This document shows positions 21,135 to 32,644 of a stretch of DNA of 64,000 bases, one piece after another. The notes beneath the pieces are model-generated. The model was not told the origin of the DNA and ran no database searches. It worked only from the letters and a program-made list of their open reading frames with translations. Numbering within the stretch: position 1 is the stretch's first letter; every line of letters begins with the position of its first letter. The DNA lies in assembly GCA_020796225.1 (NCBI GenBank), contig CM036758.1, positions 70,406,366 through 70,470,365 on the forward strand, given 5' to 3'. A program made the translations under genes and the position numbers. The DNA is from Arion vulgaris. Its lineage: Eukaryota > Mollusca > Gastropoda > Stylommatophora > Arionidae.

Positions 21135-22012
21135 ATGGAAATGTGATCTTCTTTCTCTTGTTCCTCTACCATTTATATCTCTGTAATCTTCTTTCTCTTG
21201 TTCCTCTACCATTTATATCTCTGTAATCTTCTTTCTCTTGTTCCTCTACCATTTATATCTCTGTAATCTTCTTTCTCTTGTTCCTCTACCATTTATATCT
21301 CTGTAATCTTCTTTCTCTTGTTCCTCTCCCTATTTATATCTCTGTAATCTTCTTTCTCTTGTTCCTCTACCATTTATATCTCTGTAATCTTCTTTCTCTT
21401 GTTCCTCTACCATTTATATCTCTGTAATCTTCTTTCTCTTGTTCCTCTACCATTTATATCTCTGTAATCTTCTTTCTCTTGTTCCTCTACCATTTATATC
21501 TCTGTAATCTTCTTTCTCTTGTTCCTCTACCATTTATATCTCTGTAATCTTCTTTCTCTTGTTCCTCTACCATTTATATCTCTGTAATCTTCTTTCTCTT
21601 GTTCCTCTACCATTTATATCTCTGTAATCTTCTTTCTCTTGTTCCTCTACCATTTATATCTCTGTAATCTTCTTTCTCTTGTTCCTCTACCATTTATATC
21701 TCTGTAATCTTCTTTCTCTTGTTCCTCTACCATTTATATCTCTGTAATCTTCTTTCTCTTGTTCCTCTACCATTTATATCTCTGTAATCTTCTTTCTCTT
21801 GTTCCTCTACCATTTATATCTCTGTAATCTTCTTTCTCTTGTTCCTCTACCATTTATATCTCTGTAATCTTCTTTCTCTGTTCCTCTACATTTATATCTC
21901 TGTAATCTTTTCTGTCTCTACTATTATATCTCTGAATCTTTCTCTTGTTCCTCTACCATTTATATCTCTGTAATCTTCTTTCTCTTGTTCCTCTACCATT
22001 TATATCTCTGCA
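21135..22012. repeat. 40-bp pyrimidine-rich minisatellite, about 21 copies
   Basis: Unit ATCTTCTTTCTCTTGTTCCT plus CTACCATTTATATCTCTGTA. Almost identical units except for a short noisy patch at 21,880-21,945 with several small deletions, which may be sequencing error. Lies in intron 6 of copy B. Confidence 0.93.
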
Positions 22013-22234
22013 ACATCATTTCTCTTATCATTAACTGTCTCCTTCAGTATGATCTTCTAAAGTGTCTCACGTCGTTATAAAATCTCATAATTGTCTGTTA
22101 TTGCCATCAGTAGTTCTCGTTTGACTTTCAGTGAGACTTCGTGACGACGTCGAGATACATTTCTTTTCTATAGTTACAGAAGTATTCAGTTCACTTATTC
22201 AGTTGGAACGATCGGTATATTTCCTGAAGATCAT

Positions 22235-22520
22235 TGGTCTCTAAGTAAGTGATGTCGAGTTCCTAGTCCTATCAAAGATAGACGACAAACGGTAGTTCAG
22301 TAATCTAATTGAGCACGTGAGAGAACTGCCGGATGTTAAGAATCGCTAAGAACAGGTTGCAATAATGGTGTCAGCGTAAAAATTATTAATACTAAATTTA
22401 AAAATTCGGACAAATTTTCAACATTTTAAAACTGCATTAGAAATTTGTCGCAGGTGATATGGAGCTGGTGCACTGTCGCTGAGATCTTCTTGTGTAAAAA
22501 AGTAGATTGAAACACATTTT
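22235..22520 (+). mobile_element. SINE fragments
   Basis: Body matching the GTGGCGTAGAGGTTAGG family (GTCGAGTTCCTAGTCCTATC, TTGAGCACGTGAGAGAAC) followed by a fragment like 56,830-56,890 (GCTGAGATCTTCTTGTGT). Confidence 0.55.
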
Positions 22521-22559
22521 GTTATTCTTCAAAAAGCGTTGGTTATTTGTTATTGGTTA

Positions 22560-23040
22560 TTAAACCGGCATCATTGCACTCCGGCAGACCAATAAGTGCT
22601 CAATCTCTCCCAACAGATATCGAAGAGCATGCATACTGATGGTTCCCATAGCTCTCTGATTAAACACACACCTACTCTGCCCTCGGCACCCAGTTCTATT
22701 TGTACAACGTGTAACTCCATACTGATCTATTTTAGCGTCCTCGTCCAACAGGCAGTCGCAAAGAGACCGAAGAACATCCCCTTTTTCTATCTTCAACTCC
22801 CCAACAATCGATGCAAGCCTGTCCGCTCTCTCATTACCGCAAATATCCGCATGCCCCGGGTAGTAGATCCACGTATGCCTCTGAAGTTTAGAAACTTCTA
22901 TAGACGACATCCACTCATACAGAAACCTGTCCTTTTGGATCTTGTGAAGCATCGACTGAGAGTCAGATACAAAAATGGACCCAGTAAATGGAATCACAAA
23001 AAGCCAATGAACATACAGCAGCAACGGCCACAACCTCCAA
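22560..23040 (-). mobile_element. RNase H domain of a LINE
   Basis: Encodes IFVSDSQSMLHKIQKDRFLY, HTWIYYPGHADICGNERADR and LASIVGEL, then a C-terminal stretch ending HLLVCRSAMMP. SDS and GNERADRLA are the RNase H catalytic landmarks found in I/R-type LINEs. Its 3' end shares the unit sequence that expanded into the minisatellite at 1,008-2,018. Confidence 0.82.
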
Positions 23041-23292
23041 CCTTATACCGGAAGTAGTTTCGAAGATCAATGATGATGTAATGAAGAAATCATCCAACCA
23101 ACGAACCCACCAACCACTCAACTTGTCATTCAGTCAGTCAATCAATCAGTCAATCCTTCAGTCATTCTGTTCACTTCTAGCTGTATCAAGAGATACTTAT
23201 TATAGACTGTCGCAAACAACCAATCTTTGATTGACATCTGTCATTTCATTATTTCATTTAATTCCATATCTTGTGATGCTTACCTGAAAGCC

Positions 23293-23575
23293 TAATGACA
23301 ACTGTTATAAGAAAGAGAAGATGGAGATATGTTGGGCACACCTTGAGGAGAAATGATCAAAGAATATCAAAGCAGGCATTGAAGTGGGATGCAAAGGGTT
23401 CAAGAAAGAGAAGTCGACCTAAGGAGACCCTGAAGCGAACTTTGCTGAGAGAGGCAGGAAATATCGGTCTCAGTTCCATGGAGGAGATTGAGCGAGTTGC
23501 CCAGGATAGAGCGGTATGGAGAAATTACTTGCAGGCCCTATGTAACGTATAACGGTACGAGATGAATTATTATTA
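23293..23575 (+). mobile_element. LINE 3' fragment inserted on the exon 6 splice donor
   Basis: Encodes RKRRWRYVGHTLRRNDQRI, RSRPKETLKRTLLREAGNIG and AQDRAVWRNYLQALCNV, then an ATTATTATT tail. Target-site duplication TTACCTGAAAGCC lies at 23,280-23,292 and 23,576-23,588. The duplicated word is the reverse complement of the exon 6 donor. Confidence 0.9.
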
Positions 23576-23579
23576 TTAC

Positions 23580-23754
23580 CTGAAAGCCACGTCGACTAAC
23601 TGAACTGTCGGTGTTAAACCTGAATGTGAACCAACTGTAAGCTGGGATTTCTATGTAGAAGTTTCGGCCACTTTCCCAATCTCCACAGAATTTGACGCCA
23701 TTTACACAAACAGAATCGAAGTAACACCCTGTGCTTTGATCAACCTCAAAATCA
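23580..23754 (-). CDS. CUB gene copy B, exon 6: second CUB domain, C-terminal half
   Basis: A 175-nt exon (phase 2 to 0), acceptor CTCTCAG, donor CAG|GTAATA. It encodes DFEVDQSTGCYFDSVCVNG and then KFCGDW, IEIPAYSWFTFRF, NTDSS and RRGFQ. These match the CUB C-half: Cys, Asp after the aromatic residue, a Cys-Gly, hydrophobic strands, an Asp-Ser turn and a closing Gly-Phe. The extra middle cysteine (FDSVC) is shared with exon 4 of copy A and is unusual for CUB domains. The donor is weak because a LINE was inserted exactly here; an intact copy of the original donor lies about 300 nt further downstream. Confidence 0.83.
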
Positions 23755-23999
23755 CTGAGAGAATAGAGAATATTATCAGTTATACTTGAATCAACTGTTA
23801 TCATTTTTACTTTGACTAAATAAATTATCTTCTTGTTGGTTCCATTTTACATACAAATATAAAATGACATAAAACTTATAGAAATGAGAACATTTGTTCA
23901 TGGAGTAAATGTCTCACTATATCAGTGTTTCTCAACCTGAGAGGCACGCCTTCCCATGAAGATGTGAGTTTGTATGTGGGAGGTGTGTTTCATAGAGGT

Positions 24000-25672
24000 A
24001 TTGATGTAATATAGAACGATTGGTGTAATACAGAACTATTGATGTAATATAGAACTATTGGTGTAATATAGAGCTGTTGGTGTAATATAGAACTATTGAT
24101 GTAATATAGAGCTATTGGTGTAATATAGAGCTATTGGTGTAATATAGAACTATTGATGTAATATAGAACTATTGATGTAATATAGAGCTATTGATGTAAT
24201 ATAGAACTATTGATGTAATATAGAACTATTGATGTAATATAGAGCTATTCGTGTAATATAGAGCTATTGGTGTAATATAGAGCTATTGGTGTAATATATA
24301 ACTATTGATGTAATATAGAACTATTGATGTAATAAAGAACTATTGATGTAATATAGAGTTATTCGTGTAATATAGAGCTATTGGTGTAATATAGTGCTAC
24401 TGGTGAAATATAGAACTATTGATGTAATATATAACTATTGGTGTAATATAGAGCTATTGGTGTAATATAGAACTATTGATGTAATATAGAACTATTGATG
24501 TAATATAGAGCTATTGGTGTAATATAGAGCTATTGATGTAATATAGAGCTATTGGTGTAATATAGAACTACTGATGTAATATAGAGCTGTTGGTGTAATA
24601 TAGAACGATTGATGTAATATAGAACTAATGGTGTAATATAGAGCTATTGGTGTAATATAGAACTATTGATATAATATAGAGCTATTGGTGTAAAATAGAA
24701 CTATTGATGTAATATAGAAATATTGATGTAATATAGAGCTATTCGTGTAATATGGAGCTATTGGTGTAATATAGTGCTATTGGTGTAATATAGAACTATT
24801 GATGTAATATAGAACTATTGGTGTAATACAGAACTATTGATGTAATATAGAACTATTGGTGTAATATAGAAATATTGATGTAATATAGAACTATTGATGT
24901 AATATAGAACTATTGGTATAATACAGAACTATTGGTGTAATATAGAGTTATTGGTGTAATATAGAACTATTGATGTAATATAGAACTATTGATGTAATAT
25001 AGAGCTATTGATGTAATATAGAACTATTGATGTAATATAGAACTATTGATGTAATATAGAACGATTGATGTAATATAGAACTATTGATGTAATATAGAAT
25101 GATTGGTGTAGAATTGATGGTGTAATATAAATCTGACTGTGTAATACAGATCTATTAGTGTGATATAGATATATTGGAGTGATATAGATATATTGGTGTG
25201 ATATAGAACTATTGGTATGATATAGAACTATTGGTGTGATATAGAACTATTGGTGGGATATTGAACGGTGGGATATAGAACTATTGGTGTGATATAGAAC
25301 TATTGGTGTGATATAGAACTATTGGTGGGATATAGAATTATTGGTGGGATATATTATTATTGGTGTGATATAGAACTATTGGTGTGATATAGAATTATTG
25401 TTGTGATATAGAACTATTAGTGGGATATAGAACTATTGGTGGGATATAGAATTATTGGTGTGATATAGAACTATTGGTGTGATATAGAACTATTGGTGTG
25501 ATATAGAACTATTGGTGTGATATAGAGCTATTGGTGGGATATTGAACTATTGGTGTGATATAGAACTATTAGTGTGATATAGAACTATTGGTGTGATATA
25601 GAACTATTGGTGTGATATAGAACTATTGGTGTGATATAGAGCTATTGGTGTGATATAGAACTATTGGTGCTT
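24000..25672. repeat. 19-bp satellite array, about 85 copies
   Basis: Unit CTATTGATGTAATATAGAA, with many GGT/GAT variants. The left part (to about 25,130) has TAATATA units and the right part TGATATA or GGGATATA units, so there are two subfamilies. It occupies intron 5 of copy B near the exon 6 acceptor. Related units at 30,960-31,120 lie at the other end of the same intron. Confidence 0.92.
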
Positions 25673-25764
25673 TTTGTTTGTTTCTTTCGTTCATCTTGGC
25701 CATTTTGATCACTCTTTTTGTGATATATAAACAACCTTTGCCAAGAATGGAGAACGTTGCGCCC

Positions 25765-26560
25765 CCGTTAAGCCCCTACAATTGTAGGACAAACGCATCC
25801 GTATACATATCAACATATGCCCATATAAATTACAAGGCATGGGAAGAGAAACTGCAGTACTGTATCTTTTCCTTTAGCCACGTTTGTTATTCAAGATGGT
25901 TTCACTTCGAGTCACGCAATATAATCTACGCTATCACTTGCAAGCGGTGTTCTAAGTCTAAGGCATATATCGGCGAAACAGGCAAAATTCTCAGTCACCG
26001 TTTTGACAAACACTTACGCAAGATACGCCAATGCTCTGTAACCCCTGTAGCCACTCATTTCAATGGTGCTGACCATTTTGGGTGCTGGCGACGTCCAGGT
26101 CACTGCCATCCGATCATGTTCATCTGATGATCGTAGTCGATTTGCCCTGGAGAATCGCTTTATTTCTTTATATGGTACCTTGCGACCTCATGGACTTAAC
26201 GCTCTACATTCCTATGCTTCTTAGTACTTTCTCTTCTCATGCTCTATATTCTATTTGTGTATATGTTAAATGTATATAAGTTATATATTTACGTGATTTT
26301 TTGATTGTTTTTCTTATTTTTCCACTTACAGTTTTTCTGTATTTATTTTGTTATTCGTTTTAGTCACATATTTTCATTCGTTTTTAATCGTTGCTATATC
26401 TTTTCTATATGTAATGTTCTAAGTTATCCGTCATGTTTGTTGTATCGTTTTGCTTGATAAAGACCTTTTGGTCGATACGTTGCTGTGTATTGTCATTGTT
26501 TTTGTATTTTGTAAAACTACAGTACTTTGTTCTTACGTGTTTCGCCATTCTACAAAGTTT
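25765..26560 (+). mobile_element. Penelope-like element, 3' part with GIY-YIG nuclease
   Basis: Encodes FESRNIIYAITCKRCSKSKA, YIGETGKILSHRFDKHLRK and, after a frameshift, RFISLYGTLRPHGLN. Followed by TTGCTTGATAAAGACC and TTTTGGTCGATACGTTGCTG, the terminal segment also seen in the opposite-strand copy at 15,380. Starts at the end of the 19-bp array. Confidence 0.82.
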
Positions 26561-26817
26561 TACTGCAGTCTCTATCTATATTGTGATTAAAGAACAGAAG
26601 CACTACTGAACACATTTTTAACAGCAGAATACTGATTGAAAAACATCTACAACACCAACGGGACCTGTATCACAATTTCATCGATTTTACCAAGGCATTC
26701 GACCGTGTTTGGCATGAAGGGCTGTGGAACATAATGAGAAGGTTCAATTTCGATACTGACATAATAGTTACAATCAAAGCACTTTATAGCCAGGCAAGCA
26801 GTGCAGTATTCGTAAAT

Positions 26818-27050
26818 GTACATTCGTAGATCACCAGTTTTGTGTTGCTACATTAGCGACGGCCGTGTGCATTTTATGCGGAGCAGGTTGCTTTTTGTGG
26901 TGGTACGCGACTGTTTTATTCTGGAATTAGTTCACACAGGAAACATTTCACAGTTGTTAGCATTTCGTATGATTTCATTGGCACAGGAACGGAGCAATTA
27001 TGGGGTGACCCGTTGCAGTGAAGTTGGAACCGTACTTATGAACTATGAAC
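26818..27050. mobile_element. 233-bp insertion of unknown class
   Basis: Flanked by an exact 11-bp duplication TATTCGTAAAT (26,807-26,817 and 27,051-27,061) inside the LINE. The duplication length suggests LINE-driven insertion, as for SINEs, but no A-tail, terminal inverted repeat or clear pol III box is visible. I see no second copy in the window. Confidence 0.75.
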
Positions 27051-27385
27051 TATTCGTAAATAATGACATTGGTGAATTTTTTAGAACAAATGTAGGAGTC
27101 CGCCAGGGCTGCATACTATCACCAATGCTTTTCAATATATACCTAGAACACATTATGCAGGAGACACTGCAAGACCATCAAACATCAATAACCATCGGTG
27201 ACCGACCTCTTTGTGATCTACGATTTGCTGACGATATTGACCTTATGGCAAGCACTGAAGAAGAATTACAAGAACTCACCTCAAAATTAGAGACAGTGAG
27301 CAGAAAATATGGAATGGAAATTAACACGGAAAAAAGTAAGATACTGGTGAATAGCATCAACAACCACGAGCTCACCAATATTTGG

Positions 27386-28093
27386 CTTCTTCTTCTCTTT
27401 CCACCATTTACTTTTTTATAGAAGTGTTGGGGGTGAAATGTAGTGATCTTGTGTGTGCTTTTTTAAGGCACTTTGTAAGCTGATATTCATGTTCGTAAAG
27501 CTGTTCTTGATGCCGTCGCTCCATCTTTTGCGTGGTCTTCCTCTTGCCTTGTACTCATTATACTTTTTCTGTGTGGCTCTCTGTGGTAGGCGATACCAGG
27601 GCATTCTGGTCAGGTGTCCAAACCATTTAATCTGTTGTACTTTTATGAATTGCATAACTGGTTTCACATCCGGTCTACTGATTTCTTCATTTCTAATTGT
27701 GTCTCTTATTGTCACACCTGCAGCTCTTCTAAGACACTTCATCTCTGTCGTTATGATTTTCCGCTCATTAGCTGCTGTTATTGGCCATGTTTGACACTGG
27801 TAACATAGTGTTGGCCAGAAAATCGTTCTTATGAGATTTGCTTTAGTTGTTAGCGGTATCTCTTATGTGACAACAGTGGTGTTAACTATCCCAGTACCTG
27901 GTTAGCTTTTGTGCAACGATTGCTGATTTCGCTATCGATACTTCCATCTGTTGTAAAAATTGCTCCTAAGTATTTGGCCTCACTTGTTTGTTTTATGTCT
28001 ACGTTCTGGAGTTTTTTTGGCTTTCTGGTTGTCTACTTATTGCCATTGTCTCTGTCTTTATTATATTTATTTTCTTGTTGTGCTCCTCACCCT
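27386..28093 (-). mobile_element. LINE 3' end nested in another LINE
   Basis: Encodes MKCLRRAAGVTIRDTIRNEE, QQIKWFGHLTRMPWYRLPQ and ARGRPRKRWSDGIKNSF, then a 3' tail. The flanks AATATTTGGCT and AATATCTGGCT form a probable 11-bp target-site duplication with one change. Close relative of 18,978-19,740. Confidence 0.78.
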
Positions 28094-28689
28094 TGATGTT
28101 ATAATATCTGGCTAAACAGACAAAAGTTGGAGGAAGTGGAAAACTTTAAATACCTCGTGTCCTACATATGCATCGATAGTAACTCTGGTAATGAGATAAA
28201 GTCAAGACTTGAGATGGCTTCAGCCGCTATGTCTCGGCTAAACGTGATATGGAAAACAAAATCAGTACTATGGCAAAAATCAGTATATACAGATCGCTGG
28301 TGCTATCCATTCTTTTTTACGGTTGTGCGAGCTGGACGCTCAATGCAGAACTGGAACGAAGAATACAGGCTTTCGAATATAAGTGTTACAGACGGGTACT
28401 GCGTATTAGTTACATAGACCATAAGACGAATATTTATGTAAGAGACCAAATAAATAACCTTGCAGGGCGACAAGTACCACTCTTGCCATCGGGAAACGGC
28501 GTAAATTTTGGTGGTTCGGGCATGTGATGAGACATAGCTTACTCTCTAAGAGTATCCTACAGGGAACAGTTGAGGGTGGAAGAAATAAAGCAGAGCAGAG
28601 AAAATCCTGGTTTGACAACATCAAGAGCTGGTCGGGGCAGAGTTTCTACACACTCGCCCGAGGAGTTGAAGACAGAGATTCAAGAGGAC

Positions 28690-30860
28690 ATTCTTGTTTG
28701 TTATGTTTGAGGATTTCTGCAGTAATGTTATCTAGTCCTGACGCCTTTCCATTTGAAAGTTTGTTGATTGCTTCGGAAAGTTCAAACTCTGTGGGTTCGG
28801 CGTCCAGCTCCGTTAGTTCATGGTGTTTCTGTATGATCTGATCTAGGACAGGGTTTGCTGGTTTCTCCACCGAATAAAGATAAGAATAGTGTTCCAACCA
28901 CCTTTCGAGCTGTTTGTTCATATCTGCTATTGGCTCACCTGTTTCCGATCTTAGCGGGGCAATTTTTGTGATGTTAGGTCCCAGGGCTACTCTGATATTT
29001 TCATATATTGCCTTGGTGGTGCCCATATCTGCAGCATTTTGTAACATAGATTTTACCAGTATTCATTTGCACACCTCCTTGACTCCCTTTGCGCTACTTA
29101 TTTTTGTGTGCTGGAGACGGTCCTTTGAGCTATGTGAGGGTTTTTTGTAATTCATTAGGGCTCTTTTCTTTTCCTCAATTAGGGCGCTGAGCGTTGTTTC
29201 ATTTTGTTCCACCCAGTCTTTGCTGGAGAATTTCTTGCCGCCAAAGGAAGAGATGACGCAGTCATACATATGATTTGTAAGGATGCTTCACTTTTCGTCT
29301 ATATTACTTTCTCCAATTACATTGTCAGATAGAGCAGTAAACTCACTTTTGAATGTCTCTCTATTCTCTGCCATCCCCATTCTAGTGATATTGATACTTG
29401 GGTTTGGGTGGTCTTCTTGTCGTATGAGTTTTTCTTTGTATTCCTTTGCTTTTGCTGATAACTAGTGCATGATCTGTATCACAGTCTGCGCTATGGAAAG
29501 TACGTGTGATGTTTACCGCGTTGAGGTGTTGTCTGCATGTGATTACAAAATCAAGCTGATGCCAGTGACCTGATCTTGGGTGGCACCCTGTGTCTGTGTT
29601 TGACAGCAAAAAACGTATTTGTCCCACACATGTTGTTTTGGGAGCAGAATTCAAGCAGTCAGTCTCTGACCATTATCATTAATATTTTCAATGCAATGAT
29701 GACCCAGGCATACTGGCCATGACTGATGATCAGATCCTATGCGAGTATTCGAGTCACCCATTATATACAGTTGCTCATCCACTGGAAATGAGTTAACGAC
29801 ATTATGTAATGAGTCATAGAACCTGTCTTTATCTTCTGCAGACGCTGCTATGGTTGGTGGGTAGACACATATGATGTTTAGAAGTCCACCTTGTACACTT
29901 AATCATAAGGATATTATTCGCTCTGATACAGATACTGGTGTATGAATAGCTTTCACAAGTCTATTGTGCACAGCAAAGCCGATTCTATATAGTCGAGGTT
30001 GATTTGTGCTTAGGCCCTGCCAGAAGAATGTGTAATTCTTTTCTTTCACTGAGCCACAATCATCTGGGAGCCTGGTTTTCTGTAGTGCAGCTGTATCTAC
30101 CTTCAGTCTCTAAAGTTCTCTGTCTATCTTCTTCTTTTGTCAGCACACTGTTACCAGGTTGTTAATCCAGTGTCGTTGTTTTATGTATTTGTCTTGCGCT
30201 TCTCTGGTGTTATAGTTTTCTGAGTCCCCTGGCAGGATTCAACTACGTTATCTATCCACCTTTTCCTCGGTCTTCCTCTCGCCTTCCTTCCTGATATTCT
30301 GTTGTGGAAAGCTTCAAAGGAAGTTTGGTCTGTTCGCATTCTCTGTCTATGACAGCTGTTCGCATTCTCTGTCTATGACAGCTGTTTCTGATATCCTTTG
30401 TTTCTAACGGGTTTATGTTCTGAAGTCTGGAACACAAGGTCCTTACTTTCCATGTGCCAAATCGAAGAGATTTACTTTTCGTTTTCCTGGGTAACTGTTT
30501 ATTTCTGTGTTGTGTCGAAGCTGAAAGCAAGGACAAAGTGTCCTATTTATTTGTGCCTAGCTGGGCAGCTGATATGGGAATGTGCCTTGTCCATTTTGTA
30601 TAAACCCCTCTCTTCCTACTGTTTAATCCAAAGGAAAGTCAAAGTCCATACGTTTGGGATCAAGCAGGGTTTGCAGGGAATGTCAGAAGATGGAATGACT
30701 ACACATAAAACCACCAACTGCCTTAGGTCCCTCCTCCGAATTTGTGGTCAAGGTCCGCTCCTCTAGCCCTCTAAATAACCGTGCTGACCCACAAGGCAGT
30801 GGAGATTTTCTTTTAGGGTTTACTCCCCAAGCCTTTAGCTCTCCCGAGTCCCCCTCCACA
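28690..30860 (-). mobile_element. LINE with AP-endonuclease and start of RT
   Basis: Minus strand, 5' to 3': KSLRFGTWKVRTLCSR (endonuclease start), GDSN..IGSDHQSWPVCLGHH, HPRSGHWHQLDFVITCRQHL and SADCDTDHALV (endonuclease end), WVEQNETTLSALIEEKKRAL, AIYENIRVALGPNITKIAPL and EAINKLSNGKASGLDNITAE (RT entry), then cut off at the plus-strand LINE. A 5' segment with CCACAAGGCAGTG lies near 30,795. Frameshifted. Confidence 0.78.
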
Positions 30861-30959
30861 AGGCAGTGCGTTTAAAAGCTGCAGATGGTACCGTCTACTG
30901 TAATACGGTAGCAGATGAAAACATTTGATCTGACTAGATCAAATGTACATCTGGTGGTC

Positions 30960-31120
30960 TGACCAATATAGATATTGTGGTGTGGTATATATCTGTTGGT
31001 GTAATATAGATTTATTAGTGTTATATAAATCTATTGGTGTAATATAGATTTATTAGTGTTATATAAATCTATTGGTATGATATAGATCTATTGATGCGAT
31101 ATAAAACTATTGGTTGGATA
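30960..31120. repeat. Diverged units of the 19-bp array beside exon 5
   Basis: Units such as CTATTGGTGTAATATAGATT and TTAGTGTTATATAAAT lie 60 bp from the exon 5 donor. They match the big array at 24,000-25,672, separated by about 5.3 kb of transposons. Confidence 0.75.
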
Positions 31121-31182
31121 TTTACCTAAGAACAAATTCATTCCTTGATTAGTTTGTCTCGACCTACTGATCTAGTACATAC

Positions 31183-31418
31183 CTGTAGTACAGAGCCAAT
31201 GTTTTATTAGTCGATCCGGTGTAGAACTTCACTTCACAATCTGTGTTGTTGCTGTAAAGACCGTTTCCATAGTTGGTGCTCTTGATGGTGTATCTGTGGT
31301 CGTTGTACGTGTTGATGGCAGGATAAGCGGAGAACGAGTTACTGTTGTAATCGTCATACAAGTAGTAATAGCTGGTAGAGGATCCTTCTGGACACTTAAT
31401 AACTGTAGGGGTATCATC
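31183..31418 (-). CDS. CUB gene copy B, exon 5: second CUB domain, N-terminal half
   Basis: A 236-nt exon (phase 0 to 2), acceptor TTTTCCAG and donor AG|GTATGT. It encodes 78 residues rich in Tyr, Asn and Ser. Cysteine 1 lies in VIKCPEGSS and cysteine 2 in SNNTDCEVKFY, 53 residues apart, longer than usual because of a Tyr/Asn-rich insert (YYYLYDDYNSNSFSAYP). Potential N-glycosylation sites are NNT and TNKT. The last two bases join the first base of exon 6 to make Ser, giving LALYYSDFEV, the expected strand between CUB halves. That cross-exon match is the best evidence that exons 5 and 6 belong together. Confidence 0.82.
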
Positions 31419-31439
31419 CTGGAAAACAATTATTATAAT

Positions 31440-32640
31440 TTTAGTTAGTTAATTGTGTATACTATTTTCTCTTTTATGATTGTTCTAGTATTAAAAAAGA
31501 GATATAAACCACGCGTATGTGGTTTTAGCCATTGTGTGTAGATTACATCGAATCTGGGATATAAGGATCTTTCAGTTCAGCAAATCTGATTTCGTCATGC
31601 TTTTTTGTTTGAGATCGCTCGTCCTAGCTCGTTAAATTCTCCATACTAACTACATATACCGTTTGTTTTTCTTGGTAACAGTAGTACAATTTACTTCTGC
31701 ATGCGAAGCGTATCGAGTACTAAGCTATTTTTGTCTGGAAAAGTGTTTAGGATAAGGAATGAAGACCCTAAACGCTTAATATAAATTTGTTTCGCTTACG
31801 TTATGATAATTTTCTCAGGACATATTGGCACTTGGCATGAGTTAGATCTGACGATCTCCCTATAACCAAACAGATCTAATGTCATGCTACATTATAACTC
31901 CAGATGTGATACTTTTTAAAGTGGGTTTTAATGTAGGAATAGTATTACAGTTACTCGTCTGTACAAATTTTTTCCTGTTGGATAATATGCTTACAATTTG
32001 GACTTAAATTTGGATGTCCCTGTCCTTCAACGCAGCAATGGCCTAACGAAGCCGAAAATTACTCACGCTCTGTGCGCTAGCCCCACATATCACAAAGAGC
32101 TATTAACTTGATTGTTAAAGACGACCGGAAACCAACAGACAGCATGACTCATCACTAGAAAACTGCTTTGACTGGTCAGCTGCTAAATTTCGTCGAATAA
32201 AATTAAGAAAGGGAATCGCTCTAACACAGTACACACAGCTGTTGACAAAGAAGACGAAAGATCGACGTATTCGATAACGACTCCATAGACAAGAGCTGAT
32301 GTTGTCTGACATCGGGGCAAAGGTCACACCAGGGACAAGAGTTGGTAAGCGGACAGAACGGTTCAGAAAACAGTATCAAATTATTGAGCGAACATTGTCA
32401 AGAAACTTTGACAGCTAAAGAGATGAACCAAACATGATCATGATCGGAACTAATGTCTGTAAAACTTCTTTATTTGTCTGTTTTCCTATCCGTGAAATAC
32501 TACCTACTCTTCTGTATATCAACATCTCAATAATTTTATATCTTCCCAATGCTTGTTCATTGTCCGTGTGTCTTCTTCTTCTTCTTCTTCAGCGATCTCT
32601 GGTCATGCGCTTAGTTTACTTACTTACTTACTTAATCCCG
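31440..32640. other. Intron DNA upstream of exon 5, nothing recognised
   Basis: No credible frame on either strand; a short (TTC)n run at 32,571-32,590. No transposon protein recognised. Confidence 0.45.
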
Positions 32641-32644
32641 TCAT

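Larger units (their letters stand above)
26580..28690 (+). mobile_element. LINE (RT domain), host of two insertions
   Basis: Pieces in order: NFIDFTKAFDRVWHEGLWN, LYSQASSAVFVN | insertion | NDIGEFFRTNVGVRQGCILS, LRFADDIDLMAS, ETVSRKYGMEINTEKSKILV | insertion | EEVENFKYLVSYICIDSNSG, YGCASWTLNAELERRIQAFE and a C-terminal end with RKSWFDNIKSWSGQSFYTLA. The catalytic box is FADD. Removing the two insertions restores continuity of the frame at the first site. Confidence 0.82.

Noticed and set aside
21135..22012. CRISPR-like regular repeat arrays (also 18,051-18,680 and 19,791-20,653)
   Set aside because: No unique spacers: whole units repeat head to tail, and the DNA is eukaryotic.
22596..23057. 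153-codon plus-strand frame
   Set aside because: Shadow of the minus-strand RNase H domain, which has clear catalytic motifs.
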